A stretch of 64,000 nt of DNA from Campylorhamphus procurvoides (taxonomy: Eukaryota > Chordata > Aves > Passeriformes > Dendrocolaptidae). A model generated the notes under the pieces. That model saw only the letters and a program-made list of their open reading frames with translations, did no database searches and was not told where the DNA came from. A program made the translations under genes and the position numbers. The stretch covers positions 65,813-129,812 of the forward strand of contig WBMV01007278.1 in assembly GCA_013396655.1 (NCBI GenBank). The letters are read 5' to 3'. Below are positions 63,001-63,841 of the stretch, in pieces. Within the stretch, counting starts at the first letter, position 1, and each line of letters starts with the position of its first letter.

Positions 63001-63815
63001 AAAGCCATTTCAATCCACTCGAGAAGGTATCTCAAGGCACCTCGTTGGGCAGCCAAACCGAGAAGCAACTCCGAAGCTAATCTACGCCCTAAAGTGTCTG
63101 CCCCCGAGTTTGGGATCGTCACTCCTTTAAGAAACGTCGTCACTTGCGACAAACAGTCCAAGCCCATGGGTGGGATCTTGCTTTCGTTTGCCAGAGACAA
63201 AGGTGGCAAAGAGCTGACGACCTCTATGGCAGTGTGGATGACATCGTTGCAGAGGCTGAGGCCGGGCCCCGCCGCCGGCATCATCCAGCTCTGGCGCAGC
63301 AGCGCAAAGAGCAGGCTCAGCCCGGTCCGCACACCCATCTCAATGAGCGCGTCTGTGCTTGAGCGCGGCCGCTCGCTCACAGAGTGCACGTCTGTGGAGC
63401 CGGAGCTGCTCTCGGGAGAGTGCTGCTGCTGCTTCACCTTGCCCTTGTCGTGGTATTTGTTAGAAAGTGCATAGAAGACACGCTGCAGCACAAGCAGACG
63501 CTTGCGAAGTGCTCCAGCAAACGGGGAGTCAGAACACACCATCTTTGCCAGTGCCAGCTGGCTGCTAAGAAGGGCATCCAAGTAGTGGTCCTGTTCATCA
63601 CTAGATAGAGATTCCCGCTCAAAATCTGGTAACTGAGGTCCTTTGAGGCACAGAACCTGCTGGGGCAATGGCACTACTTCTTTATTGCTAACTAACTTAG
63701 CGTACAAGACAGACACTCCCTCCCTTGTTGCAATAGATTCACTGTCTTCTGTGATCCAGGAGCTGTTTAGATGCTCAAGCCATTTCAGCTTCACAGGTGG
63801 GACCATAGCTGCCAT
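1..63815 (-). CDS. HERC1: HERC1, giant HECT-family E3 ubiquitin ligase; 5' 64 coding exons of a gene that runs off the left edge
   Basis: Coding locus spliced from 64 exons on the minus strand, about 4,107 codons, each junction checked by reading acceptor, donor and phase. Order of parts: N-terminal helical region (1-370), RCC1-like propeller RLD1 (371-740), long helical scaffold (740-2010), SPRY (2010-2200), charged linkers, UBA-like (2735-2770), Cys/His-rich module (2966-3045), WD40 propeller (3420-3810), start of RLD2 (about 3990 on). Human HERC1 has about 4,861 residues, so some 750 residues (rest of RLD2 and the HECT domain with its catalytic cysteine) lie beyond base 1. In mammals HERC1 is a cytosolic/Golgi ligase linked to ARF/Rab GTPases, clathrin, TSC2, C-RAF and MSH2. 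Numbering agrees with mammals: residue 483 is the Trp-Gly glycine mutated to Glu in the tambaleante mouse. No stop or frameshift interrupts the frame. All introns have GT-AG ends except intron 19 (GC-AG). Introns not listed separately are 81-1,432 bp of AT-rich sequence in which I see nothing beyond splice sites. Confidence 0.98.
541..679 (-). CDS. HERC1: HERC1 coding exon 63 (residues 4030-4076), RLD2
   Basis: 139 bp, phase 0 to 1; acceptor GCACCAG|GTGGTT, donor CAAG|GTAACA. Encodes [20 protein letters not shown] and [19 protein letters not shown], the next RCC1 repeat. RLD2 has been reported to bind clathrin in mammals. Confidence 0.96.
1095..1220 (-). CDS. HERC1: HERC1 coding exon 62 (residues 3988-4029), first blade of RLD2
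   Basis: 42 codons, phase 0 to 0; acceptor TGCCTAG|GACTGG, donor CAG|GTGCTC (weak). Encodes [20 protein letters not shown], an RCC1 repeat start (VFLWGAGxxGQL), and [10 protein letters not shown]. Separated from exon 61 by a 103-bp intron. Confidence 0.94.
1324..1389 (-). CDS. HERC1: HERC1 coding exon 61 (residues 3966-3987), 66-bp exon
   Basis: 22 codons, phase 0 to 0; acceptor CTGTGCAG|GATAAT, donor GAG|GTCAGT. Encodes [20 protein letters not shown] and PE. It could be skipped without a frameshift. Confidence 0.94.
2089..2382 (-). CDS. HERC1: HERC1 coding exon 60 (residues 3868-3965)
   Basis: 98 codons, phase 0 to 0; acceptor CCCTGCAG|CCCCAC, donor ATG|GTAAAA. Encodes [20 protein letters not shown], a Pro-rich loop ([16 protein letters not shown]) and [20 protein letters not shown], linking the WD40 propeller to RLD2. 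Confidence 0.96.
2682..2855 (-). CDS. HERC1: HERC1 coding exon 59 (residues 3810-3867)
   Basis: 58 codons, phase 0 to 0; acceptor GAACAG|GATGTG, donor AAG|GTGAGA. Encodes [20 protein letters not shown] and [20 protein letters not shown], the last WD strand followed by linker helices. Confidence 0.96.
3842..3943 (-). CDS. HERC1: HERC1 coding exon 58 (residues 3776-3809), end of WD40 propeller
   Basis: 34 codons, phase 0 to 0; acceptor TCCCCAG|GATGGC, donor AAG|GTGACA. Encodes [20 protein letters not shown] and [14 protein letters not shown]. Confidence 0.95.
4444..4590 (-). CDS. HERC1: HERC1 coding exon 57 (residues 3727-3775), WD40 repeat 7
   Basis: 49 codons, phase 0 to 0; acceptor CTTGCAG|GATGGA, donor AGG|GTAAGA. 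Encodes [20 protein letters not shown] and [14 protein letters not shown], the most typical WD40 repeat in the protein (GH ... VxFSPDG ... IWSL). Confidence 0.96.
5136..5250 (-). CDS. HERC1: HERC1 coding exon 56 (residues 3688-3726), WD40 repeat 6
   Basis: 115 bp, phase 2 to 0; acceptor GCTTTAG|GGGATG, donor AAG|GTAAAA. Encodes [20 protein letters not shown] and [13 protein letters not shown]. The tail after VCVW differs more from mammals than the flanking exons. Confidence 0.94.
5695..5894 (-). CDS. HERC1: HERC1 coding exon 55 (residues 3622-3688), WD40 repeat 5
   Basis: 200 bp, phase 0 to 2; acceptor CACTAG|GATATG, donor CCAC|GTATGT. Encodes [20 protein letters not shown] and [13 protein letters not shown] (WD strand), then [20 protein letters not shown], which starts the next blade. 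Confidence 0.96.
6885..7012 (-). CDS. HERC1: HERC1 coding exon 54 (residues 3579-3621), WD40 repeat 4
   Basis: 128 bp, phase 1 to 0; acceptor TTCCCAG|TGTCTG, donor AAG|GTAATC. Encodes [40 protein letters not shown] and AHK. Found by following the frame. Confidence 0.94.
7846..8046 (-). CDS. HERC1: HERC1 coding exon 53 (residues 3512-3579), WD40 repeat 3
   Basis: 201 bp, phase 1 to 1; acceptor TCCTAG|GAGGAA, donor GATG|GTAAGG. Encodes [39 protein letters not shown] and [12 protein letters not shown]. Confidence 0.96.
8598..8725 (-). CDS. HERC1: HERC1 coding exon 52 (residues 3469-3512), WD40 repeat 2
   Basis: 128 bp, phase 2 to 1; acceptor TGCTATAG|AGAAGG, donor AATG|GTATGC. Encodes an acidic loop [13 protein letters not shown], then [20 protein letters not shown], ending in the WD-type strand VNIWQV. 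Confidence 0.95.
9868..9995 (-). CDS. HERC1: HERC1 coding exon 51 (residues 3427-3469), WD40 repeat 1
   Basis: 128 bp, phase 0 to 2; acceptor TTTTAG|GTCATG, donor AGCT|GTAAGT. Encodes [20 protein letters not shown] and [13 protein letters not shown], a canonical WD repeat with a SGxDxTIRVW strand. Confidence 0.95.
10530..10735 (-). CDS. HERC1: HERC1 coding exon 50 (residues 3358-3426)
   Basis: 206 bp, phase 1 to 0; acceptor CTGTAG|GCCCTC, donor AGG|GTGAGT. Encodes [40 protein letters not shown] and [11 protein letters not shown], which opens the first WD40 repeat. Strikingly CpG- and GC-rich compared with its introns. Confidence 0.96.
11480..11693 (-). CDS. HERC1: HERC1 coding exon 49 (residues 3287-3358)
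   Basis: 214 bp, phase 0 to 1; acceptor TTCTAG|AATTTG, donor AAAG|GTATGA. Encodes [40 protein letters not shown] and [20 protein letters not shown]. Confidence 0.96.
12107..12377 (-). CDS. HERC1: HERC1 coding exon 48 (residues 3196-3286)
   Basis: 271 bp, phase 2 to 0; acceptor TTTAACAG|TGGTTC, donor CAG|GTAGGA. Encodes [40 protein letters not shown] and ends KLLVQLCTQ, a helical block. Confidence 0.96.
12503..13078 (+). mobile_element. Solo-LTR-like insertion in HERC1 intron 47, antisense to the gene; 3' end approximate
   Basis: Begins TGTGGTGGTTTAGTTTTC, an LTR-type TG start. It contains a TATA-like GTATAAAGG at 12601, a long CT-run at 12628-12650, a T-rich middle and a GGGAGAGGGGAG purine block at 13012-13024. 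Composition differs sharply from the neighbouring intron. It fills most of the 762-bp intron and stops about 60 bp from the exon 47 donor. The 3' end and target-site duplication could not be fixed by eye. The resemblance to songbird ERV LTRs is from memory. No coding viral sequence is present. Confidence 0.6.
13140..13314 (-). CDS. HERC1: HERC1 coding exon 47 (residues 3138-3196)
   Basis: 175 bp, phase 1 to 2; acceptor TTTCCAAG|GCTGTC, donor TCAG|GTTGGT. Encodes [20 protein letters not shown] and [20 protein letters not shown]. The donor lies only about 60 bp from an LTR-like insertion. An (ATC)n run sits just upstream of the acceptor. Confidence 0.95.
13903..14103 (-). CDS. HERC1: HERC1 coding exon 46 (residues 3071-3138)
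   Basis: 201 bp, phase 1 to 1; acceptor ATTCTAG|AAGACT, donor ATAG|GTAAAT. Encodes an acidic stretch ([20 protein letters not shown]), then [20 protein letters not shown] and [11 protein letters not shown]. Confidence 0.96.
15326..15378 (-). CDS. HERC1: HERC1 coding exon 45 (residues 3053-3071), 53-bp small exon
   Basis: 53 bp, phase 2 to 1; acceptor CCTACAG|GTACAA, donor GAAG|GTAAGT. Encodes [17 protein letters not shown]. Found only by following the frame between exons 44 and 46. Confidence 0.93.
15482..15498. repeat. (TA)8 microsatellite in intron 44
   Basis: Eight perfect TA units plus one T. Likely polymorphic. Confidence 0.9.
15848..16116 (-). CDS. HERC1: HERC1 coding exon 44 (residues 2964-3053), Cys/His-rich zinc-finger-like module
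   Basis: 269 bp, phase 0 to 2; acceptor TGTGCAG|CATGTG, donor AAAG|GTACAG. Contains [19 protein letters not shown], a C-x2-C-x9-H-x4-H arrangement like a C2H2 finger (Cys2977, Cys2980, His2990, His2995), followed by PGCGRS, a Gly/Asn/Tyr-rich loop and a second pair [10 protein letters not shown]. Zinc binding is inferred from spacing. This module is conserved in HERC1 of other vertebrates as far as I recall. Confidence 0.96.
17298..17518 (-). CDS. HERC1: HERC1 coding exon 43 (residues 2890-2963), acidic segment
   Basis: 221 bp, phase 1 to 0; acceptor ACCCACAG|CGGGGC, donor TGG|GTGTGT. Encodes [20 protein letters not shown], an Asp/Glu run ([20 protein letters not shown]) and [13 protein letters not shown]. 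Confidence 0.96.
17747..17871 (-). CDS. HERC1: HERC1 coding exon 42 (residues 2848-2890)
   Basis: 125 bp, phase 2 to 1; acceptor TTGCAG|CCCTGA, donor GCTG|GTAAGT. Encodes [20 protein letters not shown] and [20 protein letters not shown], a disordered lead and a basic helix. No long ORF marks it in this frame; found from the HERC1 frame. Confidence 0.94.
18977..19208 (-). CDS. HERC1: HERC1 coding exon 41 (residues 2771-2848), UBA helix 3 and acidic tail
   Basis: 232 bp, phase 1 to 2; acceptor TTTTCAG|GTGCCA, donor AGAG|GTAAAA. Encodes [20 protein letters not shown], the third UBA helix, then an acidic Ser/Gly-rich linker ([18 protein letters not shown]) and [14 protein letters not shown]. Confidence 0.96.
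19379..19495 (-). CDS. HERC1: HERC1 coding exon 40 (residues 2732-2771), UBA-like
   Basis: 117 bp, phase 1 to 1; acceptor TTTGAAG|CTTTGT, donor ACAG|GTAACC. Encodes a Pro-rich lead ([11 protein letters not shown]), then [20 protein letters not shown]. The M-G-F loop followed by a helix is the UBA signature (MGF/MGY), continued by exon 41. UBA domains bind ubiquitin. Confidence 0.95.
19496..20959 (-). other. Intron 39, about 1.5 kb, no feature seen
   Basis: AT-rich intron between the Ser/Pro-rich exon 39 and the UBA exon 40. Nothing recognisable inside. Confidence 0.6.
20960..21120 (-). CDS. HERC1: HERC1 coding exon 39 (residues 2678-2732)
   Basis: 161 bp, phase 2 to 1; acceptor TTGCAAG|GCAAAT, donor ACAG|GTAAGC. 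Encodes [40 protein letters not shown] and ends SARPANRT. Several Ser-Pro/Thr-Pro sites suggest proline-directed phosphorylation (inference). Confidence 0.95.
22000..22198 (-). CDS. HERC1: HERC1 coding exon 38 (residues 2612-2678), Ser/Thr-rich linker
   Basis: 199 bp, phase 1 to 2; acceptor CTGCTGCAG|AAGTGG, donor TGAG|GTAAAG. Encodes Gln/Glu-rich [14 protein letters not shown], then a Ser/Thr-rich tract ([20 protein letters not shown]). Likely disordered and phosphorylated. Confidence 0.95.
22918..23693 (-). CDS. HERC1: HERC1 coding exon 37 (residues 2353-2612)
   Basis: 776 bp, phase 2 to 1; acceptor TATTAAAG|CTTCCC, donor CAAG|GTACCT. Begins [20 protein letters not shown], then a 110-residue charged, low-conservation linker ([20 protein letters not shown]), then a strongly conserved helical block ([40 protein letters not shown]). 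The linker is the main region where this protein differs from mammals as I recall them. Confidence 0.96.
23694..25198 (-). other. Intron 36, about 1.5 kb, no feature seen
   Basis: AT-rich apart from its first 300 bases next to GC-rich exon 36. No repeat terminus or RNA gene recognised. Confidence 0.6.
25199..25719 (-). CDS. HERC1: HERC1 coding exon 36 (residues 2180-2353)
   Basis: 521 bp, phase 0 to 2; acceptor CATGTAG|GTGAAA, donor TCAG|GTACGT. Three parts: a helical segment ([20 protein letters not shown]), a highly charged linker ([20 protein letters not shown]), and a compact beta-rich end ([20 protein letters not shown], then [12 protein letters not shown]) that looks like a small SH3-like barrel of the type seen in MIB/HERC2 domains. 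That last assignment is inference. Confidence 0.96.
26180..26263 (-). CDS. HERC1: HERC1 coding exon 35 (residues 2152-2179), end of SPRY
   Basis: 28 codons, phase 0 to 0; acceptor CCCTAG|GAGCCC, donor AAG|GTAACT. Encodes [20 protein letters not shown] and YSSNPGEK, the closing strands of the SPRY sandwich. Short, with no separate ORF. Confidence 0.95.
26444..26683 (-). CDS. HERC1: HERC1 coding exon 34 (residues 2072-2151), core of SPRY
   Basis: 80 codons, phase 0 to 0; acceptor TGCCAG|TTCTAC, donor GAG|GTATTT. Encodes [20 protein letters not shown] and [20 protein letters not shown], the diagnostic SPRY motifs (GV(S/A)xxP, GDxIxCxLDxxxxTISFxxN). SPRY domains bind protein partners; the HERC1 ligand is not evident from sequence. 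Confidence 0.97.
27492..27553 (-). mobile_element. CR1 LINE 3'-end fragment in intron 33
   Basis: The plus strand reads AATCATAGAAATCATAGAATG, then a diverged version of the CR1 3' end (GATTGGAGAAGATCCTTAAG, then GAGTCCAA). The repeated ATCATAGA octamer is the diagnostic CR1 terminus. The element is 5'-truncated to about 60 bp and lies in the same orientation as HERC1. It supports an avian or other sauropsid origin. Confidence 0.8.
27687..27863 (-). CDS. HERC1: HERC1 coding exon 33 (residues 2013-2071), start of SPRY
   Basis: 59 codons, phase 0 to 0; acceptor CTGGTAG|AAGCAA, donor AAG|GTGGGT. Encodes an acidic lead ([11 protein letters not shown]), then [20 protein letters not shown] and [10 protein letters not shown], the opening strands of a SPRY fold. 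Confidence 0.96.
27945..28055 (-). CDS. HERC1: HERC1 coding exon 32 (residues 1976-2012)
   Basis: 37 codons, phase 0 to 0; acceptor CCCCCCAG|GTAGTT, donor CAG|GTAACT. Encodes [20 protein letters not shown] and a Lys/Glu-rich helix [10 protein letters not shown] just before the SPRY domain. The following intron is the smallest in the window (81 bp). Confidence 0.95.
28293..28399 (-). CDS. HERC1: HERC1 coding exon 31 (residues 1940-1975), weak donor
   Basis: 107 bp, phase 1 to 0; acceptor GTTTAG|GAGTTC. Encodes [20 protein letters not shown] and [14 protein letters not shown]. The donor is CAG|GTCTTT, which matches the consensus poorly beyond GT; frame and protein conservation leave no better choice. 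Confidence 0.93.
28620..28775 (-). CDS. HERC1: HERC1 coding exon 30 (residues 1888-1940)
   Basis: 156 bp, phase 1 to 1; acceptor CTTCTAG|CTGCCC, donor TCAG|GTATGA. Encodes [20 protein letters not shown] and [18 protein letters not shown]. Confidence 0.96.
29931..30115 (-). CDS. HERC1: HERC1 coding exon 29 (residues 1826-1888)
   Basis: 185 bp, phase 2 to 1; acceptor GTGTAG|GACCTA, donor AGAG|GTAATT. Encodes [20 protein letters not shown], then an acidic loop [20 protein letters not shown]. Confidence 0.96.
30374..30415. repeat. Exact 21-bp tandem duplication in intron 28
   Basis: The unit GTTTCCATGGTTTGGGGTGC plus T occurs twice without mismatch, followed by a partial third copy (GTTTT). Confidence 0.9.
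31069..31306 (-). CDS. HERC1: HERC1 coding exon 28 (residues 1747-1826)
   Basis: 238 bp, phase 1 to 2; acceptor GCTCACAG|AAGCAC, donor CGGG|GTGAGT. Encodes [20 protein letters not shown] and [17 protein letters not shown]. Armadillo/HEAT-like helical packing is likely from the pattern; I cannot assign a named domain. Confidence 0.96.
32239..32359 (-). CDS. HERC1: HERC1 coding exon 27 (residues 1707-1747)
   Basis: 121 bp, phase 0 to 1; acceptor GTCTCAG|GATGGT, donor ATAG|GTAAGT. Encodes [20 protein letters not shown] and [20 protein letters not shown], a long amphipathic helix pair. Confidence 0.95.
32444..32659 (-). CDS. HERC1: HERC1 coding exon 26 (residues 1635-1706)
   Basis: 72 codons, phase 0 to 0; acceptor ATTTAG|CTTCGT, donor CAG|GTAGGT. 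Encodes [20 protein letters not shown], a variable Ser-rich loop, then [20 protein letters not shown]. An 84-bp intron follows. Confidence 0.96.
32966..33237 (-). CDS. HERC1: HERC1 coding exon 25 (residues 1544-1634)
   Basis: 272 bp, phase 1 to 0; acceptor TCTTTAG|GAGCTC, donor GAG|GTAAAT. Encodes [40 protein letters not shown] and [14 protein letters not shown]. The first 45 residues vary more than the rest. Confidence 0.96.
33238..39444 (-). other. Intron 24, 6.2 kb, by far the largest in the window
   Basis: More than three times the next largest intron (1.96 kb). AT-rich, without long ORFs on either strand; the longest are about 105 codons and lack codon bias or recognisable homology. I found no exon, CR1 end, LTR terminus or RNA gene. 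A somewhat GC-richer stretch lies at 35340-35540. Whatever expanded this intron is too old or too unfamiliar for me to name. Confidence 0.6.
39445..39496 (-). CDS. HERC1: HERC1 coding exon 24 (residues 1527-1544), 52-bp small exon
   Basis: 52 bp, phase 0 to 1; acceptor AATCTAG|AGTGGA, donor AGGG|GTAAGT. Encodes [17 protein letters not shown]. Too short to stand out as an ORF; found by following the HERC1 frame. The 6.2-kb intron follows it. Confidence 0.93.
39743..39863 (-). CDS. HERC1: HERC1 coding exon 23 (residues 1486-1526), Ser-rich
   Basis: 121 bp, phase 2 to 0; donor TTG|GTAAGT. Encodes [20 protein letters not shown] and [20 protein letters not shown], a Ser/Glu-rich likely phosphorylated segment. 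The acceptor is unusual: a (TG)n run instead of a normal pyrimidine tract, then GAGAAG, where either AG could be used. Use of the upstream one (start 39866) adds a single Arg. Confidence 0.92.
39876..39890. repeat. (CA)n tract, read as (UG)n in HERC1 pre-mRNA, at the exon 23 acceptor
   Basis: Seven and a half CA units on the plus strand, 13 bases upstream of the exon 23 acceptor in transcript sense, where a pyrimidine tract would be expected. Confidence 0.9.
40224..40241. repeat. Perfect 18-bp AT palindrome in intron 22
   Basis: TTCATTATATATAATGAA equals its own reverse complement. It sits in an AT-rich patch and is probably a microsatellite-like chance structure. Confidence 0.85.
41016..41322 (-). 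CDS. HERC1: HERC1 coding exon 22 (residues 1384-1486)
   Basis: 307 bp, phase 1 to 2; acceptor GTTACAG|AAATAT, donor CAAG|GTGGGC. Starts [20 protein letters not shown], then the disordered [18 protein letters not shown], then a conserved helix [20 protein letters not shown]. Confidence 0.96.
41323..43280 (-). other. Intron 21, about 2.0 kb, no feature seen
   Basis: AT-rich intron between the acidic exon 21 and exon 22. The ORFs inside are short and unrelated to anything I recognise. Confidence 0.6.
43281..43452 (-). CDS. HERC1: HERC1 coding exon 21 (residues 1327-1384), acidic patch
   Basis: 172 bp, phase 0 to 1; acceptor AATCAAG|ATGCTA (weak pyrimidine tract), donor GGCA|GTAAGT. Encodes a highly acidic, predicted disordered or coiled segment, with [20 protein letters not shown] followed by [12 protein letters not shown]. 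An alternative AG four bases into the exon side would break the frame, so this acceptor was chosen. Confidence 0.94.
43453..45317 (-). other. Intron 20, about 1.9 kb, with a GC-richer block
   Basis: Mostly AT-rich, but 44790-45110 is GC-richer, contains several CpGs and a faint CR1-like string (GTAGGGCTGGCAAGGAC). It may be an old repeat; I could not identify it. Confidence 0.45.
45318..45438 (-). CDS. HERC1: HERC1 coding exon 20 (residues 1286-1326)
   Basis: 121 bp, phase 2 to 0; acceptor TTTTGCAG|GTACCA, donor TGG|GTAAGG. Encodes [20 protein letters not shown] and [20 protein letters not shown], a basic helical segment. Preceded by the 96-bp GC-AG intron. Confidence 0.95.
45535..45649 (-). 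CDS. HERC1: HERC1 coding exon 19 (residues 1248-1286), GC splice donor
   Basis: 115 bp, phase 1 to 2; acceptor TTTTCAG|ACTGGG. Encodes [20 protein letters not shown] and [19 protein letters not shown]. The only donor that keeps the frame with exon 20 is GAGCAG|GCAAGT, a GC donor. The GT five bases further on would give the wrong frame. Confidence 0.94.
45650..47190 (-). other. Intron 18, about 1.5 kb, no feature beyond a (TG)n tract near the donor
   Basis: Contains the longest unexplained ORF of the window (46285-46728, plus strand, 147 codons), which is rich in Cys, His and Leu and shows no family signature; I regard it as chance. Confidence 0.6.
47162..47176. repeat. (AC)n tract, read as (UG)n, just inside the exon 18 donor
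   Basis: Seven and a half AC units on the plus strand, beginning about 14 bases downstream of the exon 18 donor in transcript sense. Confidence 0.9.
47191..47364 (-). CDS. HERC1: HERC1 coding exon 18 (residues 1190-1248)
   Basis: 174 bp, phase 1 to 1; acceptor TGTTAG|ACAAAT, donor AAAG|GTAAGG. Encodes [20 protein letters not shown] and [15 protein letters not shown] (TG)n tract lies about 14 bases inside the following intron. Confidence 0.96.
48227..48448 (-). CDS. HERC1: HERC1 coding exon 17 (residues 1116-1190)
   Basis: 222 bp, phase 1 to 1; acceptor CTTTCAG|GTGGCC, donor TTAG|GTAAAC. Encodes [20 protein letters not shown] and a Gly-rich turn [19 protein letters not shown]. Confidence 0.96.
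48900..49091 (-). CDS. HERC1: HERC1 coding exon 16 (residues 1052-1116)
   Basis: 192 bp, phase 1 to 1; acceptor CTGCAG|ATGTCA, donor CATG|GTAAGT. Encodes a very hydrophobic helical run ([20 protein letters not shown], then [16 protein letters not shown]). It looks like a buried helix rather than a membrane span, because the Pro and Arg residues break it. Confidence 0.95.
49575..49707 (-). CDS. HERC1: HERC1 coding exon 15 (residues 1008-1052)
   Basis: 133 bp, phase 0 to 1; acceptor CTTGTAG|AATTCC, donor AGAG|GTAAGT. Encodes [20 protein letters not shown] and [16 protein letters not shown]. Confidence 0.95.
49893..50045 (-). CDS. HERC1: HERC1 coding exon 14 (residues 957-1007)
   Basis: 51 codons, phase 0 to 0; acceptor TTAATAG|GACCAA, donor GAG|GTGTGT. 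Encodes [20 protein letters not shown] and [20 protein letters not shown]. Confidence 0.95.
50793..51014 (-). CDS. HERC1: HERC1 coding exon 13 (residues 883-956)
   Basis: 74 codons, phase 0 to 0; acceptor CCTTCAG|AGAATG, donor ACA|GTATGT. Starts [20 protein letters not shown] and ends [13 protein letters not shown]. The middle ([20 protein letters not shown]) is Ser/Thr-rich and the least conserved part of this exon compared with the mammalian protein as I remember it. Confidence 0.95.
52212..52337 (-). CDS. HERC1: HERC1 coding exon 12 (residues 841-882)
   Basis: 42 codons, phase 0 to 0; acceptor AATTTAG|GTTGTA, donor CAG|GTAAGG. Encodes [20 protein letters not shown] and [13 protein letters not shown]. 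Confidence 0.95.
52871..53036 (-). CDS. HERC1: HERC1 coding exon 11 (residues 785-840)
   Basis: 166 bp, phase 2 to 0; acceptor TTCACAG|GGAACA, donor GAA|GTAAGT. Encodes [20 protein letters not shown] and [20 protein letters not shown], amphipathic helices of the scaffold. Confidence 0.96.
54084..54218 (-). CDS. HERC1: HERC1 coding exon 10 (residues 740-785)
   Basis: 135 bp, phase 2 to 2; acceptor GATTGCAG|GCAGGT, donor CAAG|GTACAT. Encodes [20 protein letters not shown] and a proline-rich tail PPLPFPSSR, the exit from RLD1 into the helical scaffold. Confidence 0.96.
55270..55441 (-). CDS. HERC1: HERC1 coding exon 9 (residues 683-740), last RLD1 blade
   Basis: 172 bp, phase 1 to 2; acceptor TTTACAG|ACAATG, donor ACAG|GTAACA. 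Encodes [19 protein letters not shown], closing the propeller, and [18 protein letters not shown], the usual SxGxxHS strand. Confidence 0.96.
55536..55680 (-). CDS. HERC1: HERC1 coding exon 8 (residues 635-683), RLD1
   Basis: 145 bp, phase 0 to 1; acceptor GCTCCAG|GTCTAC, donor CATG|GTAAAA. Begins [15 protein letters not shown] and contains [11 protein letters not shown]. Followed by a 94-bp intron. Confidence 0.96.
56363..56490 (-). CDS. HERC1: HERC1 coding exon 7 (residues 592-634), RLD1
   Basis: 128 bp, phase 1 to 0; acceptor TTGCAG|GCAAAC, donor CAG|GTAGGC. Encodes [19 protein letters not shown], then a [15 protein letters not shown] strand typical of RCC1 blades. Confidence 0.96.
57038..57181 (-). 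CDS. HERC1: HERC1 coding exon 6 (residues 544-592), RLD1
   Basis: 144 bp, phase 1 to 1; acceptor CCTTAG|GCCACG, donor AATG|GTAGGT. Encodes [19 protein letters not shown] and ends [10 protein letters not shown], spanning the join of two RCC1 repeats. Confidence 0.96.
57182..58613 (-). other. Intron 5, about 1.4 kb, no feature seen
   Basis: Lies inside the RLD1 coding region. Plain AT-rich sequence with short chance ORFs only. Confidence 0.6.
58614..58710 (-). CDS. HERC1: HERC1 coding exon 5 (residues 512-544), RLD1
   Basis: 97 bp, phase 0 to 1; acceptor AATGTAG|GTGGTT, donor TTAG|GTAATT. Encodes [20 protein letters not shown] and GEGDFGRL, a canonical RCC1 repeat whose final Gly codon is split by the intron. 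Confidence 0.96.
59393..59704 (-). CDS. HERC1: HERC1 coding exon 4 (residues 408-511), RLD1
   Basis: 104 codons, phase 0 to 0; acceptor TTTGTAG|ATTGAA, donor AAG|GTATGT. Two RCC1 repeats: [17 protein letters not shown] and [17 protein letters not shown]. The glycine after Trp482 is residue 483, the position changed to Glu in the ataxic tambaleante mouse; the wild-type Gly is kept here. Confidence 0.96.
59705..61114 (-). other. Intron 3, about 1.4 kb, no feature beyond A-rich tracts
   Basis: Contains an A/C-rich low-complexity stretch at about 60810-60850 (runs of CCAAAAAAA type). No exon or repeat end recognised. Confidence 0.6.
61115..61309 (-). CDS. HERC1: HERC1 coding exon 3 (residues 343-407), first blade of RLD1
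   Basis: 65 codons, phase 0 to 0; acceptor TTCATAG|GTTTGT, donor ACA|GTGAGT. Contains [14 protein letters not shown], the start of the first RCC1-type repeat (VYxWGxN). Confidence 0.96.
61637..61732 (-). CDS. HERC1: HERC1 coding exon 2 (residues 311-342)
   Basis: 32 codons, phase 0 to 0. Acceptor TTGTAG|GGATCA, donor GAG|GTATGT. It reads [18 protein letters not shown] and continues to LCLFEEV across the junction, as in known HERC1. Too short to show as a long ORF. Confidence 0.95.
62886..63815 (-). CDS. HERC1: HERC1 coding exon 1 (residues 1-310)
   Basis: Largest coding exon. It starts [20 protein letters not shown], matching the HERC1 N terminus almost residue for residue, and encodes an alpha-helical, Leu-rich segment with a Ser/Gln-rich stretch ([13 protein letters not shown]) around residue 130. 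It leaves in phase 0 at CTG|GTGGGT. GC content is much higher than in the flanking introns. It precedes the first propeller; its own function is not settled. Confidence 0.97.
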
Positions 63816-63841
63816 GCTGGTTCACTCCTTTGCCATTAGTC
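63816..63841 (-). promoter_or_regulatory. HERC1: 5' UTR part of the first coding exon, with a tiny upstream ORF
   Basis: A plausible 3' splice site (TTTTCATCCTCAG) ends at 63842, leaving 26 untranslated bases before the HERC1 ATG. The main ATG has A at -3 and G at +4, a good Kozak context. Within the 26 bases an out-of-phase ATG at 63836-63834 opens a four-residue ORF (Met-Ala-Lys-Glu) that stops with TGA at 63824-63822, six bases before the main ATG. The acceptor is inferred; human HERC1 also has a non-coding first exon. Confidence 0.6.

Noticed and set aside
62839..63474. 211-codon plus-strand ORF opposite HERC1 coding exon 1
   Set aside because: It is the antisense shadow of a GC-rich, strongly conserved coding exon and shows no independent protein signature.
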